From a virus, in IMG/VR virus record IMGVR_UViG_3300010885_024601, positions 1 through 62,714 of that record: a stretch of DNA of 62,714 nt; one strand, 5' to 3'. The notes beneath the pieces are model-generated. The model was not told where the DNA came from. It was given only the letters and a program-made list of their open reading frames with translations, and made no database searches. Both the position numbers and the translations under genes were made by a program. The stretch's first letter is position 1, and every line of letters begins with the position of its first letter. Of the stretch, positions 1-7,060 are shown one piece after another.

Positions 1-60
1 CTGCTTGAATTGTTTTGCATGGATGCCGAAGCGGCCCATGCCCTTAAGGAGAACACATGA
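1..60 (+). CDS. C-terminal end of a small early protein (copy of 62337-62474)
   Basis: The frame is open from the first base and ends at the TGA at 58-60 with the residues LKENT. It duplicates the last 20 codons of the 45-residue gene at 62337-62474. In the closed circle there is only one such gene. No function is recognisable. Confidence 0.6.
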   Translation: MLELFCMDAEAAHALKENT

Positions 61-128
61 GCTCTCGCTGGGCCCCTTTGCTCGTCACGCTGCTGATCTG
101 TGCGGCGTATTACTTAGCAAAGAATTGA
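57..128 (+). CDS. 23-residue single-span membrane peptide (left copy)
   Basis: The ATG at 57 overlaps the TGA of the upstream frame (ATGA) and follows AAGGAG at 46-51. The product begins MSSRWAPLL and holds one hydrophobic stretch (LLVTLLICAAYYLA), so it would be a tiny one-span inner-membrane peptide. The right copy at 62471-62542 differs by one residue (Ile for Leu). The role is unknown; small membrane peptides of this kind are common among phage early genes. Confidence 0.5.
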   Translation: MSSRWAPLLVTLLICAAYYLAKN

Positions 129-136
129 GGTGAAGC

Positions 137-319
137 ATGACGGTACCCTTTGACAACTGGCGTAGTGTTGGCGCGAAGGATGACCGTAATCGTTTGGTTA
201 CACCTTGTGCGACCTGACGCAGAGTGTTGGAGCAAAAACCTAGTGGGCCAAGAACCCCGTGGTTTATGAAGCCCCCGTTGAAAGACGGTGAGTGTGAGCA
301 CGTTATATCTGTACATTGA
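137..319 (+). pseudogene. Broken copy of a small cysteine-rich early gene
   Basis: The ATG at 137 opens a frame that stops at TGA 215-217 after 26 codons. Beyond that stop the same frame runs open to TGA 317-319. In the right copy (62551-62714) the codon matching the stop is TGC, and two further cysteines are present where this copy has Trp and Ser. Joined across the contig ends, the intact product is about 60 residues with a CRC and a CATC cysteine group, suggesting a small zinc-binding protein. This copy is more likely a sequencing or assembly artefact than a true pseudogene. Confidence 0.6.
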
Positions 320-330
320 AGGAGAACATG

Positions 331-585
331 ATGACTGAAGAAGATGAAGAATTTAACCGCATTGAGCGTGAGTCCCGCATCAAGCAAAACTACGTGCGCG
401 ACATCAAGACACCATCACGCGAGGCGTTACTAGCAGAGGTTGCAGTGCTTACGGAGTTGGTTCGCGTGTTGTCAGGCAAGGTTGATTCGTTGCATGCGAT
501 GTATGAGCAGGCGAGCAAACAGCGCGACGAATTGATGGACCAACAAAGGGCGCAGGTAGAAGCAATGCGCGGGAGAATGCAATGA
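331..585 (+). CDS. Hypothetical 84-residue coiled-coil early protein
   Basis: There are ATGs at 328 and 331. AAGGAG at 319-324 is best spaced (6 bases) for the ATG at 331. The product is strongly charged: an acidic N-terminus (MTEEDEEFNRIERES) and a long helical stretch from about residue 30 (LLAEVAVLTELVRVLSGKVDSL) that should form a coiled coil. The stop overlaps the next start. No family is recognised. Confidence 0.7.
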   Translation: MTEEDEEFNRIERESRIKQNYVRDIKTPSREALLAEVAVLTELVRVLSGKVDSLHAMYEQASKQRDELMDQQRAQVEAMRGRMQ

Positions 586-758
586 CAGATCAAGAATTGA
601 TTGAGTACTTAGAGACCAAAGCAATTTTCACCATGCTTGATGGCTGCGAGATAGACGATCACCTCGGCCACAAGAGATACGACGTGGGCTCATGGAGTAT
701 GGGGATACGAGCCGACCATCTTAGCCGACTAATTGACCTAGCAAGAGGTGAAGAATGA
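582..758 (+). CDS. Hypothetical 58-residue early protein
   Basis: It starts at the ATG overlapping the previous stop (ATGA at 582-585) and ends in ARGEE with the TGA at 756-758, which overlaps the next ATG at 755. It begins MTDQELIEYLETKAIF. The ATGA overlaps on both sides and conserved phase argue for a real, translationally coupled gene. No family is recognised. Confidence 0.65.
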   Translation: MTDQELIEYLETKAIFTMLDGCEIDDHLGHKRYDVGSWSMGIRADHLSRLIDLARGEE

Positions 759-1012
759 CACAAGATGAAATCATTGAGATGGCTAGGCAGGCTGGACTTG
801 TTGAAAAAGATGCAATGTTTCGTTCTGTATATCTTGCAAGCATTAAAGACCTTGAAGCCTTTGCCAAACTGGTAGCAGCTAAAGAGCGTGAGGCGTGTGA
901 ATTGGTATGCAAGGAAATTTACCGCGCATGGGTTTGCGAAAGTGATGACGATGTTGATTACCCCGACCCTAACGACTGCATGAGAGCAATCCGAGCAAGA
1001 GGTGAAGCATGA
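755..1012 (+). CDS. Conserved small phage protein, 85 residues
   Basis: The ATG overlaps the upstream TGA by four bases. The protein is MTQDEIIEMARQAGL, then LEAFAKLVAAKEREACE, and ends with CMRAIRARGEA. I recognise this layout as a small protein often seen in early regions of phages of Burkholderiales and relatives, with no known function. The two central helices, with Cys residues near 49, 53 and 62, suggest a compact helical protein. Confidence 0.75.
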   Translation: MTQDEIIEMARQAGLVEKDAMFRSVYLASIKDLEAFAKLVAAKEREACELVCKEIYRAWVCESDDDVDYPDPNDCMRAIRARGEA

Positions 1013-1206
1013 GTGAACCAACTTACCACTGCCCTAAATGCGATAGCGATCAAGTAACGACTGAGCATCATCAAATGTTTATGGTCAATACAGGTGAACA
1101 TTATTGTCACAGTATGAAAACACACGATGGCGATTCACCCGCAACATGTTTGACCTGTCGCTGGACTGGAGAACAATACCAACTCAAGGAGAAAAACAAT
1201 GAGTAA
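1009..1206 (+). CDS. Small zinc-ribbon protein
   Basis: The ATG overlaps the previous TGA. The 65-residue product has a CPKC pair near residues 8-11 and a CLTC pair near residues 46-49, with a CH pair (YCHS) and several His between. This is the pattern of a single zinc ribbon, as in Lar-type restriction-alleviation proteins and many phage zinc-ribbon proteins. Function cannot be set from sequence alone. The C-terminal codons contain the AAGGAG used by the next gene. Confidence 0.7.
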   Translation: MSEPTYHCPKCDSDQVTTEHHQMFMVNTGEHYCHSMKTHDGDSPATCLTCRWTGEQYQLKEKNNE

Positions 1207-1681
1207 AGAAGCAATGAAGCTGGCGCTTGAGGCGTTTAAAGCGCCGTCACCTATGGGCAACTACAAAGCCATTACAGCTCTAGAAGAAGCACTAGCCAAG
1301 CAAGAGCCAGCCGCCAATCGAATCTATCCTGACGAATGGGTCTTGCGCGAAGTTCTATTAGATGAAGACGGCGATGTGATTGCGCATCGTGAGGCACTAG
1401 CCAAGCAAGAGCAGGGTGAGCCAGCCGAACTTGAAAAAGCATATTCATTGCTTCTTTGGGATTACCAAGAGCTGGAACGTGCTTTCAACAAAGTTACAGG
1501 CGGCACATGGATTCGCAAAAGCAACACACCACAACAACGCACATGGGTTGGGCTGACGGATGAGGAAATCAAAGCAATGGATGCTGGAAATACTTCAAAC
1601 GCATCTTTCTATGCGGGAGCATTGTGGGCAGAAGCCAAGCTCAAGCAAAAGAACGGCTATGCCGAGGAAAAGAACACATGA
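1199..1681 (+). CDS. Conserved early phage protein with EALAKQE repeats
   Basis: 160 residues starting at ATG 1199, preceded by AAGGAG at 1187-1192. The N-terminus (MSKEAMKLALEAFKA) is followed by two EALAKQE segments (about residues 30 and 62) and a C-terminal block with TWVGLTDEEIKAMDAG and a Trp/Ala-rich helix. Proteins of this layout recur in early regions of proteobacterial phages and vary in the number of Gln/Glu-rich repeats. Function unknown. It ends in EEKNT, part of a recurrent gene-junction motif in this arm. Confidence 0.75.
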   Translation: MSKEAMKLALEAFKAPSPMGNYKAITALEEALAKQEPAANRIYPDEWVLREVLLDEDGDVIAHREALAKQEQGEPAELEKAYSLLLWDYQELERAFNKVTGGTWIRKSNTPQQRTWVGLTDEEIKAMDAGNTSNASFYAGALWAEAKLKQKNGYAEEKNT

Positions 1682-1842
1682 CGTTCCAAGAGCAAATCAA
1701 AGCAATGCCTGAAGCCGACAGAATTAAATTTTTTCGGCAAATTATGGCAGTGGTCGACGCAGGGCGTTTGTCTGGTGTCCCGCCCGAGGAGTGGGCAAAG
1801 ATGTTTGCAGACACATATAAAAGCATTGAGGAGAACACATGA
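1678..1842 (+). CDS. Hypothetical 54-residue early protein
   Basis: The ATG at 1678 overlaps the previous TGA (ATGA); an upstream in-frame ATG at 1624 lies inside the preceding gene and is less likely. The product is MTFQEQIKAMPEADRIKFF, a short helical protein with PPEEWAKMF near the C-terminus, ending IEENT. The same PEEW motif occurs in the protein at 3332-3550, so the two may be distantly related. Confidence 0.65.
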   Translation: MTFQEQIKAMPEADRIKFFRQIMAVVDAGRLSGVPPEEWAKMFADTYKSIEENT

Positions 1843-2042
1843 CGCATGAATCAGCGGGCACTGTAAATGTTAGCGAAGACCTTTCAAGTATTTCTTTTGT
1901 GCGGGGTGTTAGGTTTAAACAAGGCATGACAGACACCATTCTTTGCGGCGTAGGAACACTAACCGTTGGGCAATATATGAGAAAAACATTGCATGTAGCA
2001 CTGGACAAATGGATTGACGACAACCTCAAGGAGAACACATGA
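1839..2042 (+). CDS. Hypothetical 67-residue early protein
   Basis: ATGA overlap with the previous gene; GAGGAGAAC precedes the start. The protein (MTHESAGTVNVSEDLSSISF) looks beta-rich at the N-terminus and helical at the C-terminus (KTLHVALDKWIDD). It ends LKENT. No family is recognised. Confidence 0.65.
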   Translation: MTHESAGTVNVSEDLSSISFVRGVRFKQGMTDTILCGVGTLTVGQYMRKTLHVALDKWIDDNLKENT

Positions 2043-2182
2043 CAGACTACGACAAGGTGCTGCAAATCATCAAAGAATTGCGCCCCCTTCAGGATAACCC
2101 GCTGTTTAAAGACAAGCCAGCATCGTGGTGGCTAGACACGATTGAAGAGATGGTCAAAAAACTTAAGAAGGAGCACACATGA
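2039..2182 (+). CDS. Hypothetical 47-residue early protein
   Basis: It starts at the ATG overlapping the stop at 2042 and is preceded by AAGGAG. The product MTDYDKVLQIIKELRPLQD is helical and charged, with SWWLDTIEEMVKKLKK in its second half, ending KKEHT. The last codons carry AAGGAG for the next gene. No family is recognised. Confidence 0.6.
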   Translation: MTDYDKVLQIIKELRPLQDNPLFKDKPASWWLDTIEEMVKKLKKEHT

Positions 2183-2439
2183 TGCAGAAATTTTTGTACT
2201 GGCTTTATGTCAAGTCTGGTATGCGCAAGAGAGACATGGACATTTACTGGTTCGGCAGGTTGGCCGAGTCGCATCGCAGTGCGATTGATGCTCGCGTTCT
2301 TTGGGCACGTGAGATGCTGCCCGAGATTACCTTGGAGAGAGCCCGTGAATTGGCACATGACGAACTTTATGAGTGTGTGCGTTACAGCCCCGCACAAGAT
2401 GGCTGGATTTGGAAAAGAAAAGATGGGAAGAAAACATGA
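2179..2439 (+). CDS. Hypothetical 86-residue early protein
   Basis: It starts at ATG 2179 overlapping the previous TGA, with AAGGAG upstream; a second ATG directly follows. The sequence has a basic N-terminus (MMQKFLYWLYVKSGMRKRD), a helical middle (LPEITLERARELAHDELYE) and a basic C-terminus (GWIWKRKDGKKT). The mix of aromatic and basic residues could suit nucleic-acid or membrane contact, but no family is recognised. Confidence 0.65.
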   Translation: MMQKFLYWLYVKSGMRKRDMDIYWFGRLAESHRSAIDARVLWAREMLPEITLERARELAHDELYECVRYSPAQDGWIWKRKDGKKT

Positions 2440-2717
2440 GCAAGATCCCCGAGCATAGCGACTTGGTCCGTTATGATTATGAATGCGACGAGCTTAACGG
2501 CACGGAGCTGGTTTGTTTTTTTGACTATGAAGAGGAGGAGATAGGTTCTGTTGAGTCGGGGATAAAGATGGAGCCTGATTACCCTGAAACATGGAATTTA
2601 ATGTTTGTTTATCTGCCTGATGGGCTGGAGATTTTTGGCATTTTGCATGAGTCGATCTTGCAGGATATTCAAACACGGGCAGTAAATTATTTTGAAACAC
2701 AGAAAGGAGATTTTTGA
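2436..2717 (+). CDS. Hypothetical acidic 93-residue early protein
   Basis: It starts at ATG 2436 inside the ATGA overlap. The protein is rich in Asp and Glu (FDYEEEEIGSVESG) and aromatic residues, and ends with GDF at a TGA overlapping the next ATG. High negative charge is common in phage proteins that block host DNA-binding enzymes, but nothing here identifies a target. Confidence 0.65.
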   Translation: MSKIPEHSDLVRYDYECDELNGTELVCFFDYEEEEIGSVESGIKMEPDYPETWNLMFVYLPDGLEIFGILHESILQDIQTRAVNYFETQKGDF

Positions 2718-2968
2718 TGGCTGAATATTACAAACCAACAAAGCAAGAGGTTGAGAAGCTGGGCGAGGATGCCCGTAAGGTGGCGGAGGTCATGGCAAAA
2801 GCTATGTTTGCCGAGAGCCAAGATAAGCGGACCTGCATGATTGCGGCGATGAGGGTAGCTTCGGGAGCCGCGGCTATGGGAGGGCTGGACTTGCACCGTT
2901 CTGTCCAGATGTTTATGGCGTTTTACAAGGAAGCGGAAGCTTCGTTTGGTGAGGGGACAATGCAATGA
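2717..2968 (+). CDS. Hypothetical helical early protein, 83 residues
   Basis: ATG 2717, with AAAGGAG at 2703-2709. The product (MAEYYKPTKQEVEKLGEDAR) is predominantly helical: KVAEVMAKAMFAES, then an Ala/Gly-rich MRVASGAAAMGGLDL segment and a final amphipathic helix. It overlaps both neighbours by a few bases. No family is recognised. Confidence 0.65.
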   Translation: MAEYYKPTKQEVEKLGEDARKVAEVMAKAMFAESQDKRTCMIAAMRVASGAAAMGGLDLHRSVQMFMAFYKEAEASFGEGTMQ

Positions 2969-3159
2969 CACAACCCAAAGGATTAGATGTAGAAAACCTT
3001 GACCAGTTTTTGGAGCAGGCCCTGCAAGGCGATGACGAGGCGATCTTCATTGCTCAGCTGCATCACTATGACCCGCGGGCCGCGGAGAAACTAGAGATGG
3101 CCCGTCACGAGCTGCAAGAAGCTGTGTCTGATTTACGTGCTGCGGGGAAATTGGTATGA
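2965..3159 (+). CDS. Hypothetical 64-residue early protein
   Basis: ATGA overlap with the previous gene. The acidic helical product begins MTQPKGLDVENLDQFLEQAL and continues with a long helix (AAEKLEMARHELQEAVSDL). It ends at the TGA overlapping ATG 3156. Function unknown. Confidence 0.65.
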   Translation: MTQPKGLDVENLDQFLEQALQGDDEAIFIAQLHHYDPRAAEKLEMARHELQEAVSDLRAAGKLV

Positions 3160-3335
3160 CACCACGATTCAAAAAGCTGTTAGAGACGTGCATTGAAAAC
3201 GGTATCGATCATGGTTGGCGCAGAGCGCATAAGCATACCGATGCCCCAACCGAGGACATTATCAAAGGCGAGATACAGCACGCAATTGAGCTCGAGTTGT
3301 ATGAATGGTTTGAATTTGAGGAGCACCCACAATGA
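3156..3335 (+). CDS. Hypothetical 59-residue early protein
   Basis: It starts at ATG 3156 in an ATGA overlap and ends at 3335, overlapping the next start. The product MTPRFKKLLETCIENGIDH contains GWRRAHKHTD followed by an acidic helical tail (IELELYEWFEFEEHPQ). Real by its coupling and phase; no family is recognised. Confidence 0.6.
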   Translation: MTPRFKKLLETCIENGIDHGWRRAHKHTDAPTEDIIKGEIQHAIELELYEWFEFEEHPQ

Positions 3336-3550
3336 AAGTAATTGATATCACTGAACACGAAGACGGCAGCGCAACCATCAAACTGAGCATGTCTAAAGAA
3401 GAGCACCAGACCGTGATGGAGGGCGCGTTATTGCGGGCTATATCACTAGGTGTCACAGCTAAGCACGAGGGTTGGAGCGGTTTTACGCCAGAAGAGTGGC
3501 GCACTGTTGTCAACAATGCCATCGAGGCAAAAAGAAAGGGGCAAGAATGA
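3332..3550 (+). CDS. Hypothetical 72-residue early protein
   Basis: MKVIDITEHEDGSATIKLSM forms a likely beta hairpin, followed by helices including FTPEEWRTVVNNAIEAKR. The first part resembles small phage proteins of beta-hairpin plus helix layout with no assigned role. ATGA overlaps on both sides. Confidence 0.65.
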   Translation: MKVIDITEHEDGSATIKLSMSKEEHQTVMEGALLRAISLGVTAKHEGWSGFTPEEWRTVVNNAIEAKRKGQE

Positions 3551-3816
3551 GCGCGATCATTAATGTATTTCACCCTGACTACATAAAGACATATCATCCG
3601 GAGTTCATAGCGCCGGAGCTGGATGTAGAGCAGGCAAAGGGTAAGAGAAAAAGAAAACCCGCGGTCCGCGGTCCACGGGAATCGGTACATAGCGCAGCGT
3701 CCTTGCCTATGACGGTATTCCCCAAGACTAGGGCAACGCAAAGTACTGAGCTACTCCCACGGGAGTTCTATGTGTACAGCAAAGCAGGCGCGGGCAACGC
3801 GAAGGCAAGAAAATGA
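3547..3816 (+). CDS. Hypothetical basic 89-residue early protein
   Basis: It starts at ATG 3547. A basic tract (AKGKRKRKP, about residues 34-42) is followed by a Ser/Thr/Pro-rich tail ending KAGAGNAKARK. The basic low-complexity character suggests nucleic-acid contact. No family is recognised. A 28-base gap to the next gene, with a fresh GGAG ribosome site, marks a break in the overlapping chain. Confidence 0.6.
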   Translation: MSAIINVFHPDYIKTYHPEFIAPELDVEQAKGKRKRKPAVRGPRESVHSAASLPMTVFPKTRATQSTELLPREFYVYSKAGAGNAKARK

Positions 3817-3844
3817 TTGATTTACAACTAACAGGAGAATTTAA

Positions 3845-4099
3845 ATGACACAACAAACGATTAACGGCCACGACCACTACGAAGTGGTGCCCATGGAAGA
3901 AGTGGGGGAGGACAACAGCCACGATTTGAAGATCAGTATGGAGCAGCGCGGCTGCCTGATCGAGGTGGTGATACCCGTGGAGACTCTGCCTGATGCCATG
4001 CAGCTTAAGGACTACATGCAAAACACTGCGGTGGACATGTATTCACGCTTGCGTTTTATGGTTGCCAGCGTTGAGCACGCCTCGCAAAAGGAGCACTGA
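3845..4099 (+). CDS. Hypothetical acidic 84-residue early protein
   Basis: ATG 3845 follows AGGAGAATTTAA. The product (MTQQTINGHDHYEVVPMEEV) is acidic with two probable beta strands (KISMEQRGCLIEVVIPV) and a C-terminal helix. No family is recognised. The stop is one base before the next ATG. Confidence 0.6.
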   Translation: MTQQTINGHDHYEVVPMEEVGEDNSHDLKISMEQRGCLIEVVIPVETLPDAMQLKDYMQNTAVDMYSRLRFMVASVEHASQKEH

Positions 4100-4100
4100 G

Positions 4101-4418
4101 ATGTCTGATTTTTTAGAAAATGTACTTGCGATGTTTCAAGCGGTTCTTATGGGACTTTTCATGGTCTGTATTTTTGTGGCATTTATCGCTCTTGGTTACT
4201 GGCTGGTCCATGATCCAGTGCAAGAGGCCGCTGACGCAGTTCCACGAATCACGGCCGATGTAGATGGCTGCAAGGTCTACCAGTTCAGGAGCAACGGTTC
4301 GTGGCACTACTTCACGCGCTGTGAGGCCACCACGGTGACCACGCGCAATTACACGGAGAGCTGTGGCAAGGGTTGCACACGCAACCGCACAGAAGATATT
4401 TCAATGGAGAACAAATGA
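4101..4418 (+). CDS. Membrane-anchored small protein with conserved cysteines
   Basis: ATG 4101 with AAGGAG at 4087-4092. Residues about 10-34 form one hydrophobic span (VLMGLFMVCIFVAFIALGYW). The rest would lie outside the membrane and has four Cys (DGCKVYQF, FTRCEATT, SCGKGC). The C-terminal layout (CKVY.F...W.Y.TRC) is that of small exported phage proteins with a disulfide-bonded domain. Possible roles include superinfection exclusion or an envelope function; this is inference from topology. Confidence 0.65.
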   Translation: MSDFLENVLAMFQAVLMGLFMVCIFVAFIALGYWLVHDPVQEAADAVPRITADVDGCKVYQFRSNGSWHYFTRCEATTVTTRNYTESCGKGCTRNRTEDISMENK

Positions 4419-4873
4419 TGACTAAAACCGAAAAAATTATTGACCACTTCATCAAGCGCCCTAACGCAAAGGTGAAGGACGTGGCTGCTAAATTTGACGC
4501 GGCGATTGCCATGGTCTACAAGCTGCGCAAGCGGGTGCATGAAACAAATACGAGGTTGGAAGAATTACTCGCAATACCAGATATGCCCGAGCCAAAAAAA
4601 GACACCGTGGACGATGTTTTAGACACTCGCGGCGAGACCTACGGCAAGTTCATCGAAGGCGCGGAGATCATGCAGATGACCAAGCGCTTGGTGCACAACT
4701 ACGTTGAGCAGCGGGGCACGACACTGGCTTTTGATCAGCTCGAGGCGATTGACATGATCATCCACAAGCTGGGCCGCATCATCAACGGCAACCCTGACCA
4801 CATCGACAACTGGGTGGACATTGCTGGCTACGCCACCTTGGTGGCCGACCGCCTGAAGGGGAATGCACGATGA
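4415..4873 (+). CDS. HTH-containing phage protein, DUF6378-like C-terminus
   Basis: 152 residues from the ATG at 4415, overlapping the previous stop. Residues 1-35 look like a helix-turn-helix (VKDVAAKFDAAIAMVYKLRK). The second half has the pattern TRGETYGKFIEGAEI, then LDQ-type helix, MIIHKLGRIINGNPDH and DNWVDIAGYATLVADRL, which I recognise as the conserved domain of small phage proteins classed as DUF6378. Biochemical role unknown. The HTH suggests it could act at DNA in the early arm. Confidence 0.75.
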   Translation: MMTKTEKIIDHFIKRPNAKVKDVAAKFDAAIAMVYKLRKRVHETNTRLEELLAIPDMPEPKKDTVDDVLDTRGETYGKFIEGAEIMQMTKRLVHNYVEQRGTTLAFDQLEAIDMIIHKLGRIINGNPDHIDNWVDIAGYATLVADRLKGNAR

Positions 4874-5172
4874 GCAAGACACCTGCGAAGATTGCTCCGG
4901 CAGAAGCGCGGGCCATGTTCCTTGCTGCTTTGCGATCTAACAACCACACAGCTTTAACTTCAGAAATTGCATTTTTTACGACACTTCCTGTTTCTGTAGT
5001 CCGCCGATGTGGCCTAAAACTGGCCAGCGAAAACAAGGTCGCAGCGGTCCTTGTTCCGGGCCGAGGCAAGGGTGAGTATCGATTTACGATTACTCAACTG
5101 GATTTATTTGAGAGCAAAGAAATCACACGTACTAGTTTCTGGCAGACATTTAGAAAGATACTAGGATTTTGA
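4870..5172 (+). CDS. Hypothetical protein, possible winged helix
   Basis: 100 residues; ATGA overlap with the previous gene. The helical first half (EARAMFLAALRSNNHT), TTLPVSVVRRCGLKLASENKV and a beta hairpin (GEYRFTITQLDLF) have the order of a winged helix. It is the last gene of the rightward early arm and is followed directly by the hairpin at 5175-5196. Function not assigned. Confidence 0.65.
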   Translation: MSKTPAKIAPAEARAMFLAALRSNNHTALTSEIAFFTTLPVSVVRRCGLKLASENKVAAVLVPGRGKGEYRFTITQLDLFESKEITRTSFWQTFRKILGF

Positions 5173-5174
5173 AC

Positions 5175-5200
5175 AAAGGGCCCCTCGGGGCCCTTTATTT
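5175..5200 (+). terminator. Terminator between early arm and replication operon
   Basis: AAAGGGCCCC at 5175-5184 pairs with GGGGCCCTTT at 5187-5196, followed by ATTTT. On the plus strand this is a strong intrinsic terminator for the early arm. It also overlaps the stop codon of the DNA polymerase gene, and the reverse strand reads into an A/T-poor tail, so it is mainly rightward-acting with possible action on both converging transcripts. Confidence 0.85.
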
Positions 5201-7060
5201 TGCTTCGCCCCAGCTCGGTCCGACTTCTACGTCACAGCGGCTGGGCACCACCATATTGGCAGCCTTGGCCATGATCTCTGCAGCAGCCTCAGCCTCCTCA
5301 CGGGACTTGACGCTCAGGGCCAGCTCGTCGTGCACCTGCAGGATGGGGGTAAATCCATTCTTGGCCAGCGCCACCATGGCTGCTTTTGTCTGGTCAGCGG
5401 CAGACCCTTGGATGAGGCGGTTCAGGCCCTTGTAGGTGCCCGCCCGCTTGATCCGTTGGCCGTATTCAATGATGGCTTGTTCGTGCGGCAGCGCCTTGTT
5501 CACGCCCCACTCCATCGGCTCCCACAATGGGAACCGACATTTACGGCCCAGCAGGGTGCGGATCGCCCCTCCTGATGCTGGGTGGTCGATGCGCTTCATC
5601 ACCGCGTTGACGGTGCCCTTCAGGAACGGGACTTTCTTGTGGAAGGTGTCGATGAGCTCAGACGCCTCGTCCAAGGACAGATCTAGCTGCCCTGCAAGCT
5701 TGTTTTTGCCCATACCGTACATGAGCCCTAGGCCAATCGTTTTGGCGGCCTTACGCTTGATTCCTGCCATGTCTGCGACCATTTGGTGAAAGTCGGTCTG
5801 TGGATCGTTCTGGTAGGCCTCGACCATGGTCTCTGCGCCGGGCAAACCCAGCAGCGAAGCGTAGTGCACCAACAGGCGGGGTTCCTGCGATGAAAAGTCA
5901 TTGGATGCCCACAGCTCGCCCATTTCGGGCAGGAAGAGACCGCGCACCATGGGGCCGATGATCTCGTGGCGGGCAGGGACCTGCTGCAAATTGGGCTGGG
6001 CCATGGACAGTCGTCCTGTGACCGTGCCGCCATCGTCCGAGCGCATTTGGTTGACGTGCGGGTGGATGCGGCCAGTCTTGGCGCTGAAGTCCATGTAGGG
6101 CTGCAAGAAGGTGCTGTGCGTTTTGTTGGTCTCGCGGGCCTCGACGATGAGCTTGGCCACTGGGTGGTCGCAAGAGTCGAGAAAGCCTTTGGTGAAGCTC
6201 GGTGCACCGGCCGAGGTCTTGCCATATTGCACGCCCAGCTTGTCGAAGGCATGGGCGATGGAGGCAGCGGCCCAGATGTCCACGCCGTTGCCGCACAGGC
6301 TGCGCAGCTCCTTATGGATCTGATGCTCGCGCACGATTAGCCTGTCAATCAGCATTCCGCATTTAATGCGGTCAAAGCGGATGCCGTTGTAGGTCATGTT
6401 GAACAGGACGGGGAAGACCTCTGTCTCAAGCTCAAAGATGGACTCGACGTTGTCGATGCGCATCTTGGTTTTGAAGGCGTGCCACAGCTTCAGGGTAAGT
6501 GCCGCGTCTTGCTCGGCGTAGTCGCCCACGTACATGGCAGGGAGCTTCCACAGCTCCTTTTTGGGGTGCACACCAAAGTCGGCGGCCGCTTGCTTCAAGC
6601 CCTGCTCGGACTTCATTTCTTTAAGGTAGTCAAAGCCTAAGGCATTGAGTGAGAAGCTAAAGCGATTTTCATCGAGTAGCGGCGCGGCAAGCATGGTGTC
6701 GTAAATGACACCATTGACTTCAAAGCCTGAGGCACGAAGCCAGCCGAGGTCATATGCAGCGTTGTGCATGATCTTGTCTGCTTGCGTTTTGCAGACGTCT
6801 GCGATCCAGCGTTCGACGAGTCGTTTGTCGAGGTTACCGCCGCCTTGATGGGCGACAGGATAGTAGCCAGCCCATCCGTCAACGGCGACAGCGTAACCAA
6901 CAATAAAACCGTCGTTACGGGGCCAGCCCGGTCCAAAAGATTCCAGATTGGGGTCACAGGTTTCGAGGTCAATTGCAATCTCCTTGGCTTCAGATAGGTT
7001 TGGAAAGGATTGTGGGGCGACCCATTCGGTAGGGTTTGGGAAAAGCGGGATTGTTTTCAT
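5195..7060 (-). CDS. Family A DNA polymerase with 3'-5' exonuclease domain
   Basis: 621 residues, replicative polymerase of the phage. The exonuclease domain starts with IDLETCDPN (Asp-x-Glu, about residue 31) and has YAEQDAALTLKLW. Polymerase motif A is NDFSSQEPRLL (about 383), motif B RKAAKTIGLGLMYG (436-449), motif C QVHDELAL (about 573). There is no 5' nuclease domain, as usual for phage enzymes. At the position equivalent to E. coli Phe762 it has Leu444 (codon 5729-5731), a variant common in environmental phage polymerases. It overlaps the helicase gene by four bases at its start and is last in the replication operon. Confidence 0.97.
   Translation of the reverse strand: MKTIPLFPNPTEWVAPQSFPNLSEAKEIAIDLETCDPNLESFGPGWPRNDGFIVGYAVAVDGWAGYYPVAHQGGGNLDKRLVERWIADVCKTQADKIMHNAAYDLGWLRASGFEVNGVIYDTMLAAPLLDENRFSFSLNALGFDYLKEMKSEQGLKQAAADFGVHPKKELWKLPAMYVGDYAEQDAALTLKLWHAFKTKMRIDNVESIFELETEVFPVLFNMTYNGIRFDRIKCGMLIDRLIVREHQIHKELRSLCGNGVDIWAAASIAHAFDKLGVQYGKTSAGAPSFTKGFLDSCDHPVAKLIVEARETNKTHSTFLQPYMDFSAKTGRIHPHVNQMRSDDGGTVTGRLSMAQPNLQQVPARHEIIGPMVRGLFLPEMGELWASNDFSSQEPRLLVHYASLLGLPGAETMVEAYQNDPQTDFHQMVADMAGIKRKAAKTIGLGLMYGMGKNKLAGQLDLSLDEASELIDTFHKKVPFLKGTVNAVMKRIDHPASGGAIRTLLGRKCRFPLWEPMEWGVNKALPHEQAIIEYGQRIKRAGTYKGLNRLIQGSAADQTKAAMVALAKNGFTPILQVHDELALSVKSREEAEAAAEIMAKAANMVVPSRCDVEVGPSWGEAK

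Larger units (their letters stand above)
1..300. repeat. Left copy of 300-base terminal overlap
   Basis: These 300 bases match 62415-62714 with no gap and eight substitutions (positions 81, 143, 156, 160, 164, 174, 211 and 217). The simplest reading is that the contig is circular and overlaps itself. Seven of the eight differences fall within 75 bases of each other (143-217). In this left copy they replace two cysteines and create a stop codon in a small gene that is open in the right copy, so the left copy looks like the poorer read or a variant. Confidence 0.9.

Noticed and set aside
137-217. The early stop in the first small Cys-rich gene as a real pseudogene
   Set aside because: The right copy of the terminal overlap is open and keeps the cysteines. 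The left copy has clustered differences typical of a poor contig end.
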